A DNA stretch of 7,845 nt from Deltaproteobacteria bacterium (GTDB lineage: Bacteria > Desulfobacterota > Desulfobacteria > Desulfobacterales > UBA11574), in the NCBI GenBank assembly GCA_019313505.1, contig JAFDBA010000099.1, forward strand, positions 1-7,845, given 5' to 3'. The translations under genes were made by a program, and so were the position numbers. Within the stretch, counting starts at the first letter, position 1. Every line of letters starts with the position of its first letter. The notes beneath the pieces are model-generated. The model did no database searches. It was not told where the DNA came from and saw nothing but the letters and a program-made list of their open reading frames with translations. This document shows positions 1 to 4,611 of the stretch, piece after piece.

Positions 1-1
1 T

Positions 2-937
2 CGGAAAAGCAGCAGCTACTACGAGAGCCTTACCATCTTTAACCAGCGGCTAAAAAAGGCAGGCAGGCGGCCGGTGAAAATCGTGGAGGCCGACGAGAAT
101 CTGGAGACCGAAGACATTCTCGAGTTGGTTAACACCGGAGCCATCAAACGGACTCTATGCGACAGTCACATCGCCCGAATTTGGGCAGACGTGTTTCACG
201 GCATCAAGGTTCATGAGGACATTAAGCTGCGAAAAGGCGGCAATATAGCCTGGGCGGTACGAAAAAGCAACCCGAAGCTGAAGCTGAGTCTGGATCGTTT
301 TATCAAGGGACACCGCAAAGGGACCCTGCTGGGAAACATTTTTTTCAAACGGTATTACAAGGAAAATGCCTGGATAAAGAACCCCATGAAAGGCGAAGCC
401 GGTAAAAAGGTTCAGCAGTACCGGCCCATTTTTGAAAAGTACGCAGACCAGTACGGGTTTGACTGGCGGCTGATCCTGGCCATGGCCTTCCAAGAGTCTG
501 GCCTGGACCACAAGAAGAAAAGCAGCCGAGGTGCGGTTGGGCTTATGCAGATCAAGCCATCTACGGCATCCGACCCAAAGGTTGGTATCAAAAACGTTCA
601 TAAGCTCGAAAACAACGTCCATGCCGCCGTTAAATACCTCGATTTTATTCGAAGCCGGTATTTTAGCGATGAAGAGATCCGCCCCCGGGACAGCGTCCGA
701 CTTTCGCTGGCCGCATACAACGCAGGTCCGGCCAAGATCCGCACGGCCCGGAAGAAGGCCAAAAAAATGAAGCTTGATCCCAACCGTTGGTTCCGTAATG
801 TGGAATTGGCAGCCCTCCGGACTGTGGGCCAGGAGCCGGTACAGTATGTAAGTAACATCAACAAGTACTACGTGATCTACAAAAACACCCTGGGAAGAGC
901 GGAGGTAAGGAAAAAGGTAAAGGAGAAGATTCGATAA
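2..937 (+). CDS. Membrane-bound lytic transglycosylase, MltF-like (5' truncated by window edge)
   Basis: The frame is open to the left edge, so the N-terminus is missing; the GTG at 74 is an internal codon, not the start. The visible 311 residues hold the second half of a periplasmic solute-binding (SBP_bac_3-like) domain, roughly residues 1-125, followed by a C-terminal SLT lytic transglycosylase domain, roughly 140-290. This is the MltF order. SLT hallmarks are the catalytic glutamate in QESGLD (E165 of the visible part, codon 494-496), GAVGLMQIKPSTA, AAYNAGPAKI and the terminal Tyr-containing block YVSNINKYYVIY. Such enzymes cleave the MurNAc-GlcNAc bond with 1,6-anhydro-MurNAc formation, normally tethered to the outer membrane in the periplasm. 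All key motifs are intact, so the enzyme should be active. No clear terminator follows the TAA. The family call is firm; whether it is a true MltF orthologue cannot be judged without the N-terminus. Confidence 0.93.
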   Translation, partial: RKSSSYYESLTIFNQRLKKAGRRPVKIVEADENLETEDILELVNTGAIKRTLCDSHIARIWADVFHGIKVHEDIKLRKGGNIAWAVRKSNPKLKLSLDRFIKGHRKGTLLGNIFFKRYYKENAWIKNPMKGEAGKKVQQYRPIFEKYADQYGFDWRLILAMAFQESGLDHKKKSSRGAVGLMQIKPSTASDPKVGIKNVHKLENNVHAAVKYLDFIRSRYFSDEEIRPRDSVRLSLAAYNAGPAKIRTARKKAKKMKLDPNRWFRNVELAALRTVGQEPVQYVSNINKYYVIYKNTLGRAEVRKKVKEKIR

Positions 938-949
938 TCCAGAGAGGAA

Positions 950-1186
950 ATGGGGTCTTCATTCTTGAGATGCGCCGATAAAACCGGCAATGTGGTGGGG
1001 ATGCAAAAGCCCTGCGGCGAAGGATTGGCGAGGACTTCTATGACAGAATTCAGAACACAAAAGGCCTTTTCCGAAGCCATAAGATATGTCTTCGGTGGAG
1101 CTACTTGAGCCCAAGCCGTCCTTCTGGCAACCCAGCGGCTTCTGGGTTTGGAAAACATGAAAACAAAATTACTATCCAGGTTTTGA
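950..1186 (+). pseudogene. Interrupted protein-like frame (possible gene remnant)
   Basis: In the same frame as the lytic transglycosylase, an ATG at 950 follows a GAGAGGAA stretch and opens 52 codons ending in TGA at 1106-1108. The frame then continues for 25 more codons (AQAVLLATQRLLGLENM...) to a TGA at 1184-1186. Both halves read like ordinary protein (EAIRYVFGGAT, then AQAVLLATQRLLG), and changing the single TGA to a Trp codon would give one 78-residue reading. I do not recognise the family. It could be a decayed gene or repeat fragment, a real 52-aa protein, or chance. The opposite strand also has an open frame of 109 codons (877-1206) with no recognisable domain, which weakens the case. 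Confidence 0.22.
972..989. repeat. Small hairpin repeat, copy 1 (GCCG/CGGC)
   Basis: GCCG (974-977) and CGGC (985-988) flank ATAAAAC. It shares GCGCCG and ATAAAACCGGCA with the element at 3838-3857. It lies inside the interrupted frame 950-1186. Confidence 0.35.
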
Positions 1187-1230
1187 AAAGCACGTTTTCT
1201 GAACAATATTCATTTTATGAAAATTATTTC

Positions 1231-1260
1231 TTGACAAATTATTTTGTGGAAATATATATA
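1231..1260 (+). promoter_or_regulatory. Sigma70-like promoter, TTGACA / TATATA
   Basis: A perfect -35 box TTGACA (1231-1236) is followed by an alternating TATATATA run. TATATA occurs with a 16-bp spacer (1253-1258) or an 18-bp spacer (1255-1260), which places transcription start near 1265-1268. An inverted repeat ACAAA-TTAT-TTTGT (1234-1247) overlaps the -35 box and spacer and could be an operator, though arms of five AT-rich bases may be chance. The promoter points at the small-RNA candidate and HU. Confidence 0.6.
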
Positions 1261-1264
1261 TGCT

Positions 1265-1365
1265 ACGACCATTGTCGGAAGCATGGTCGATCTTCACTTT
1301 GTCCCTTTCAACGTTTATCCCGCCATCACCCCTGGGAGTCTCTCCAACTCTTGGGGGTTTTTCTT
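1265..1365 (+). ncRNA. Candidate small RNA or attenuated leader upstream of HU
   Basis: The predicted transcript of about 100 nt starts just after the 1231-1260 promoter. It opens with a perfect 7-bp hairpin (CGACCAT 1266-1272 with ATGGTCG 1283-1289; the 10-nt loop contains CGGA). It continues through an unstructured pyrimidine-rich stretch with repeated TCCC motifs (about 1290-1328) and ends in a strong intrinsic terminator. No convincing open frame or alternative antiterminator pairing is visible, which favours an independent sRNA over a switch. It could still be a 5' leader that limits read-through into HU. It matches no RNA family that I can recognise. Confidence 0.45.
1328..1365 (+). terminator. 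Strong intrinsic terminator before the HU gene
   Basis: The arm CCCCTGGGAGT (1329-1339) pairs with ACTCTTGGGGG (1347-1357) over 11 positions (eight Watson-Crick, three G-U in RNA), plus A1328-T1358. The loop is CTCTCCA, followed by TTTTTCTT (1358-1365). It lies about 85 bp before the HU start, so it would end transcription from the 1231 promoter before HU. Confidence 0.8.
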
Positions 1366-1437
1366 GATATGAAAATTAAATATTGTAGCTGGTTGATATT
1401 CAATGCAATCATTTTTCGTTTAATTTTAAACATCGCG

Positions 1438-1444
1438 AAGGAGG
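1438..1444 (+). promoter_or_regulatory. Ribosome binding site of the HU gene
   Basis: AAGGAGG is a near-perfect Shine-Dalgarno match four bases before the ATG at 1449. It fixes the start and suggests strong translation, as expected for an abundant nucleoid protein. Confidence 0.85.
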
Positions 1445-1448
1445 TACT

Positions 1449-1712
1449 ATGACTAAAGCAGATTTAATTGAAAAAATGGCAAAGGATGCAGGAATTTCAA
1501 AGGTTGTGGCAAAAGCGGCATTTGAATCATTTATTGACGGTGTTACAAAAGGCCTGAAGAAAAGAAACAGCAGAGTAACTTTAGTCGGTTTTGGCACATT
1601 CAAGAATGTATATCGAAAAACCCGAATGGGACGTAATCCACAGACAGGTGAAAAGATTAAGATTAAGGGCAGAAACGTTGTTACTTTTAAGCCGGGGAAA
1701 AATCTCAAATAA
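1449..1712 (+). CDS. HU-family DNA-binding protein
   Basis: The 87-residue product is close to the usual 90 of HU/IHF proteins. The N-terminal helical dimerisation part (MTKADLIEKMAKDAG...) is followed by the family signature GFGTF (47-51) and the beta-arm R-x-x-R-M-G-R-N-P-Q-T-G-E. Pro64 in RNPQTG is the residue that intercalates between base pairs and bends DNA. The basic C-terminal part KIKGRNVVTFKPGKNLK is typical. It acts as a dimer in nucleoid compaction and as an architectural factor. The gene is monocistronic here: a terminator lies upstream and a convergent gene downstream, so it needs either read-through or its own promoter in 1366-1437, where no good box is seen. The HU versus IHF subunit assignment is not resolvable from the sequence alone. 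Confidence 0.96.
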   Translation: MTKADLIEKMAKDAGISKVVAKAAFESFIDGVTKGLKKRNSRVTLVGFGTFKNVYRKTRMGRNPQTGEKIKIKGRNVVTFKPGKNLK

Positions 1713-2032
1713 AATCTAAGCTTAGCATTTTTATTGTCTCATTCAGGGTAAATCCTATTTGTAGAGTTTGCCCTTTCCTGCGTCAGTCTCAAATTTTAAT
1801 CCTTGAAATACTCAATGTATTCCTGCCTTGTGGGTCCGGTAGATTGTACTGGGGTGGTTAAAATTTTCGCGTTGACTCGGGGCGTCCATGCCCCTCGCCC
1901 TTTTGGGCAACTTGACAGCTGTCCAATTCTGCTATCCTGTAGAATTGCCCTTGAACTTGAACCCCGGTTAAATATAAAATACGGATTTAACTGGGCAGGC
2001 AAAGATGAACATTTTTCAAAGGTCTTTCTTTT
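1713..2032. other. 320-bp convergent intergenic region with a hairpin cluster
   Basis: This lies between the 3' ends of HU (+) and the NlpC/P60 gene (-). Just after HU is a weak stem (AGGGTAAA 1745-1752 with TTTGCCCT 1767-1774, one G-T) without a T-tract. No recognisable gene is present; the minus-strand frame 1796-2002 begins only at a TTG, has no ribosome site and runs through the hairpins. Confidence 0.75.
1879..1947. repeat. Cluster of four adjacent small inverted repeats
   Basis: Within 70 bp there are four stems. They are GGGGC/GCCCC (1879-1883, 1890-1894), GCCC-TTTT-GGGC (1897-1908), the perfect palindrome GACAGCTGTC (1914-1923), and CAATTCTGC/GTAGAATTG (1924-1932, 1939-1947; one G-T pair, loop TATCCT). 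None has a T-tract on either strand, so ordinary intrinsic termination is not the obvious role. A structured RNA end, a REP-like or other small repeat, or a protein-binding region are possible. Confidence 0.5.
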
Positions 2033-2803
2033 TTACCGCAAATAAGTTCTTGCGCCGGCATACCGGGTCTTGAAATACTTCTTTGAAAGCGAGTCGGCAC
2101 ATATTCTCCGGCCTTTTCCCGGTGCATGTATAAATTTATTGTCACCGGTATATATGCCTACATGAGAAACTCTTTTCCCTCTGGAGGTGGCAAAGAAAAC
2201 CAGATCCCCGCTTTTGAGTTGACCTTTCTTAATGGGAATGCCGACCCTGTATTGTTCTGTTGACATACGCGGAAGATTCAGGCCGTTAATCCGGTACACC
2301 GCCATGGTAAGTCCGCTGCAATCAAAACCATCATCCGGTGAGGAACCTCCCCATTGATACGGAAGACCGATAAATCGTCTGGCGGTTTCCACAATTTCGT
2401 TTCTTAGATAACTGCTGCCGTATTTTCTCTGCTTTACCGCCCCATAATCATGAGGACTTACCAGATAATACTCATCGATGATTCCCGCGGCACGGACAGT
2501 TTCAGCCTTTCTGCGGGCCGCCTCTTTTGAGGGAAAATCACCGAAACGAACCTTATAGGTCCCTGTTCTGTGAACAAAATAATAGGCGCTCAACCCATTA
2601 TCTTCTAAAATCCTGGTGAGCCGGATCGCGTTGTCCGGATTTGAAAAGGCGCCTATTTGAATGGAATAGCCCATCATGGCTAACCCTGTTTCCGGCATTT
2701 TAGGGTGCGAAGCGCGTGGCACAGCAGATTTGCCCCCGCAGCCCGCTGCCAGCAGGATGAAGGATAACACACAAAAAACAGGGGTCCATTTCCATTCAAG
2801 CAT
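2033..2803 (-). CDS. SPOR-domain NlpC/P60 lipoprotein (peptidoglycan endopeptidase)
   Basis: The chosen ATG at 2803 gives 256 residues beginning MLEWKWTPVFC with a lipoprotein signal, lipobox LAAGC and acylated Cys22. The residue after it is Gly, not Asp, which favours the outer membrane. The longer frame from TTG at 2851 would bury the signal behind 16 extra residues. Residues about 45-118 form a SPOR domain (GYSIQIGAFSNPDNA...), which binds denuded glycan. From about 135 to the end is an NlpC/P60 domain with Cys162 in FDCSGL, His214 in SHVGIY and third polar residue His226 in FIHAPG, so the Cys-His-His triad is complete. Family members cut peptide stems of peptidoglycan. No Shine-Dalgarno is seen at this start, but it overlaps the stop of the short Tat ORF, suggesting translational coupling. 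It is the last gene of the leftward unit. Confidence 0.93.
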   Translation of the reverse strand: MLEWKWTPVFCVLSFILLAAGCGGKSAVPRASHPKMPETGLAMMGYSIQIGAFSNPDNAIRLTRILEDNGLSAYYFVHRTGTYKVRFGDFPSKEAARRKAETVRAAGIIDEYYLVSPHDYGAVKQRKYGSSYLRNEIVETARRFIGLPYQWGGSSPDDGFDCSGLTMAVYRINGLNLPRMSTEQYRVGIPIKKGQLKSGDLVFFATSRGKRVSHVGIYTGDNKFIHAPGKGRRICADSLSKKYFKTRYAGARTYLR

Positions 2804-2933
2804 TGTTAACCGGCGTTGTTTCACGGCGTGCAGCAAGCGCATGCACGCCAAAAGTGCTATAGGTACATGTAAGAGTGAGATCTTTTAAGAATCGACGACG
2901 GGTTAATTGTTTGTCTGTTATTTTGTCCTCCAC
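2796..2933 (-). CDS. 45-aa Tat-signal ORF without a passenger, overlapping the NlpC/P60 start
   Basis: A GTG at 2933 has an ideal ribosome site (GGAGG, 2940-2944, six bases away). The product begins with a charged stretch ending in LTRRRFLKDL, a textbook twin-arginine (S/T-R-R-x-F-L-K) motif. A moderately hydrophobic segment LTLTCTYSTFGV and an A-x-A-type cleavage region HALAA follow. Only about ten residues remain after it before TGA (2796-2798). The stop overlaps the NlpC/P60 ATG by eight bases (ATGCTTGA). I infer either a remnant of a Tat-exported protein that lost its body, or a leader ORF feeding ribosomes to the lipoprotein gene. The downstream protein has its own lipoprotein signal, so a frameshift fusion is unlikely. 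Confidence 0.55.
   Translation of the reverse strand: MEDKITDKQLTRRRFLKDLTLTCTYSTFGVHALAARRETTPVNNA
2825..2849. repeat. Perfect 8-bp inverted repeat just upstream of the NlpC/P60 start
   Basis: GGCGTGCA (2825-2832) and TGCACGCC (2842-2849) are separated by 9 bp and lie 22-46 bases ahead of the NlpC/P60 ATG, inside the end of the Tat ORF. In mRNA this GC-rich hairpin would sit just upstream of the lipoprotein start, where a translating ribosome would unfold it. It could equally be an operator. Confidence 0.5.
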
Positions 2934-3032
2934 AAATTTCCTCCAAACGAAACCCAATGCGTATAACGAATTAAAGGTCGAAGATTAATCAAGCAGTTTG
3001 ATCCTTTTGGAACTAAATCAATCAATACAAAC

Positions 3033-3746
3033 TTAATCATGCTCTTTAATATAATAGAGCGTGGCGCCTACAGGTGAGAAAGAGAGAAAAAAAATGCTCA
3101 CGATTGGAATCAGAAACAAAAGACCGAACCCCAAGTGAAGCGGCAGGTTTTTATAGAAAATCTTGAACCGTGTCTTAAAGGGATAAAGTCTCCTGGCTGG
3201 AACAAGATCCGTATTATCCCAGGCGAGAAAAATTACGGTAATTAACAAAGAAACAATTGTTAAAAGAGGACCTAACGGTGTTAGCCAGCCAATCACCATG
3301 ATAAATAGACTCAAAAGAACCGGCACTATGGTTCGGGGGACCTCCTGTTTGACTAAGTAAAAAAACCGGCTAAAGAAAGGCATTTTTTGCGGCTCCTTTT
3401 CCTGCCCGGATGCCAAGCGCTCGGTAATCCGAGACATGGTGTCCATAATGATCACACAAAAAAGGATCTGAGAAATAAGGTAGGAAAAAAGCGATGACAG
3501 CACCACGAGAAAAAGAGAAAGCACCCAGGAAAGAAGGTGCCATAGCCATAAAAGCCACCGGCTTTCCGGTCTTGTCCATATAAGGTTTAATATCTCCTGA
3601 TGATATACAAGGATCAAGCTTGCCAAAATGATCGTGATGATAATAATCGCCGCAAGCCTGATAAGTCCCAGCAGCAGGAGTTTCGGCGTTTTGATCCCCA
3701 GCCAGAATCCCCGTAGATTATAAGTTATTCCGTCGAATATTTTCAC
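3033..3746 (-). CDS. EI24/CysZ-like multi-pass membrane protein
   Basis: The GTG start at 3746 gives 237 residues. It is preferred over the ATG at 3824 because a consensus promoter lies inside that longer reading and similarity to EI24 begins at KIFDGITYNLRGFWLG. Hydrophobic segments are at about 23-48, 63-101 (long enough for two helices), 139-155, 158-176 and 205-224. The terminal block with RR...F..R, LGFGLLFLIP and PVGAT is the EI24/CysZ signature. CysZ is an inner-membrane sulfate transporter; other EI24 members have no assigned role, and nothing around this gene (no sulfate-assimilation genes) supports the CysZ role. The start has only a weak AAGG about ten bases upstream; a better GGAGG (3775-3779) is too far away to serve it. 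The Tat ORF follows 99 bp downstream on the same strand. Confidence 0.85.
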   Translation of the reverse strand: MKIFDGITYNLRGFWLGIKTPKLLLLGLIRLAAIIIITIILASLILVYHQEILNLIWTRPESRWLLWLWHLLSWVLSLFLVVLSSLFSYLISQILFCVIIMDTMSRITERLASGQEKEPQKMPFFSRFFYLVKQEVPRTIVPVLLSLFIMVIGWLTPLGPLLTIVSLLITVIFLAWDNTDLVPARRLYPFKTRFKIFYKNLPLHLGFGLLFLIPIVSIFFLSFSPVGATLYYIKEHD

Positions 3747-3788
3747 GTTGTTACGACCTTTTAACTTATTTATGCCTCCAGTTACAAA

Positions 3789-3817
3789 ATTATACAATAT
3801 ATATCCATGTTTGACAA
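3789..3817 (-). promoter_or_regulatory. Consensus sigma70-like promoter for the EI24-NlpC unit
   Basis: On the minus strand TTGTCA (3812-3817) is followed by exactly 17 bp and a perfect TATAAT (3789-3794). Transcription would start near 3782, giving a leader of about 35 nt to the GTG at 3746. Its position within the first codons of the longer ATG-started frame is the main argument for the shorter protein. Confidence 0.75.
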
Positions 3818-3837
3818 CTTGCATTTTCAGACCGAAA

Positions 3838-3857
3838 GCGCCGGGATAAAACCGGCA
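3838..3857. repeat. Small hairpin repeat, copy 2 (GCCGG/CCGGC)
   Basis: GCCGG (3840-3844) and CCGGC (3852-3856) flank GATAAAA. The block matches 972-989 as GCGCCG[GG]ATAAAACCGGCA, differing only by two extra G bases. It lies between the LysM gene's 3' end and the EI24 promoter. It may be a dispersed repeat or a recurring structural element. Confidence 0.4.
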
Positions 3858-4002
3858 TTCCTACCGCTTTGACTTATTTCCCCATATCCGGACAAGTTCA
3901 AAGATTTACTTGCCAAACGTGAGACTTGTGGATGATGGTGAAGTTGTGAATTTGTAAAAGATAAAGGTTCTTAGGCTTAAATCCAAAACTAAACACATTG
4001 CT

Positions 4003-4611
4003 CTATTCTATGGGTTTAAATAGCTCTATTGTATCGGAATTTTTAGAGACCCGATTATTTTCTATTGGTCCAAATAATTCGACTCTATGGGATTCTATTG
4101 ATGGCTGATCGGTGTCCATAGGCCCAAACAGGCCCACTGTGTCGGATTCTATCGATGATTTTTTGGATGGAAAGGATTGAACACTTTTTTTGCGGACTGA
4201 TGAGGACAGGAAGGAAATCGGCATTGGTTTGCGAGATTTCATTAGAGCTTCAGGGATAAAGATATTATCGCCGATTTCGATTCGGTTTGGATGAAGAGAG
4301 GGATTTGCTTTAGATAGGATCTTCCAATTTTTCCAGGAGTCCGTGTACCATTGCGAGATAGTGGAAAGTGTTTCCCATGGCCAACGAACCATGTGTATAT
4401 AGAAGCCGGGTTCTGATGTCGGTGATGGGGGCTTAACTTCTGAGGGAGTCTTTTTTACTACAGTATCTGTTTCAGGCTTGATCTCCACCGGGACAGGAAG
4501 TTCTTGCAGTGTTGTTCTGGAATGCGTTTTTTGAAAACCACAACCGTTTAACACACAAAGCAAGGATAGAATTACTAGACCCCGGGCTATTTTCCGCCAT
4601 ACCGTAAACAT
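4003..4611 (-). CDS. LysM-like lipoprotein with three C-terminal 18-residue repeats
   Basis: The 202-residue product begins with a lipoprotein signal (basic MFTVWRKIARG, hydrophobic core, lipobox LNGC, Cys24; the next residue is Gly, so outer membrane is likely). A Pro/Glu-rich linker covers about 35-68. A divergent LysM-type domain covers about 70-122: YIHMVRWPWETLSTIS, then W..I...NP, then IEIGDNIFIP, with WPWETL in place of the usual gDTL. LysM binds the glycan of peptidoglycan. The C-terminus has tandem units at 153-170, 171-188 and 189-202 (last one short) sharing S-x-x-S-x-x-V/I-x-L-F-G/K-P. The ATG overlaps the stop of the upstream ATPase (TAATG), so the two are translationally coupled and probably work together. 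I know of no function for this exact architecture. Confidence 0.85.
   Translation of the reverse strand: MFTVWRKIARGLVILSLLCVLNGCGFQKTHSRTTLQELPVPVEIKPETDTVVKKTPSEVKPPSPTSEPGFYIHMVRWPWETLSTISQWYTDSWKNWKILSKANPSLHPNRIEIGDNIFIPEALMKSRKPMPISFLSSSVRKKSVQSFPSKKSSIESDTVGLFGPMDTDQPSIESHRVELFGPIENNRVSKNSDTIELFKPIE
4006..4155 (-). repeat. In-frame tandem repeat, 54-bp period, in the LysM lipoprotein
   Basis: Three units lie at 4102-4155, 4048-4101 and 4006-4047. They encode SIESDTVGLFGPMDTDQP, SIESHRVELFGPIENNRV and SKNSDTIELFKPIE. Divergence at the DNA level shows these are not a recent slippage product. The conserved LFGP/LFKP core suggests a short binding motif displayed three times. Confidence 0.8.

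Larger units (their letters stand above)
938..1448. other. 511-bp intergenic region between lytic transglycosylase and HU gene
   Basis: No intact gene was identified here. The first half (to about 1190) has coding-like composition but is broken by a stop. The second half is AT-rich and carries a promoter, a hairpin and an intrinsic terminator, listed separately. An apparent ORF at 1105-1452 runs straight through the promoter and terminator, has no family resemblance and is not called. Confidence 0.8.

Noticed and set aside
155..864. Minus-strand open frames antisense to the lytic transglycosylase (155-622, 598-864)
   Set aside because: They are shadows of a confidently identified gene with no domain content.
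972..1024. Resemblance to a cyclic-di-GMP-I (GEMM) riboswitch (GATAAA, GGCAA, GGGATGCAAAAGCC, GCGG..AAGG in order)
   Set aside because: The P1b stem with its GNRA loop is absent, the GCAAAGCC core is altered, there is no matching 3' GCCGGGTT segment, and the region also reads as protein-like sequence.
1105..1452. 115-codon plus-strand frame
   Set aside because: It runs through a strong promoter and a strong terminator and into the HU start, with no family resemblance.
1912..1938. TTGACA followed by TATCCT as a plus-strand promoter
   Set aside because: The spacer is only 15 bp, the boxes lie inside the hairpin cluster, and no plus-strand gene follows.
1796..2002. 68-codon minus-strand frame ending EYIEYFKD
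   Set aside because: It has only a TTG start, no ribosome site, and is built over the hairpin cluster; a gene fragment cannot be excluded but is unsupported.
2804..2851. Upstream TTG (2851) or ATG (2842) as start of the NlpC/P60 lipoprotein
   Set aside because: Either would bury the lipoprotein signal behind extra residues, and neither has a ribosome site; ATG 2803 gives a normal signal peptide and the overlap with the Tat ORF.
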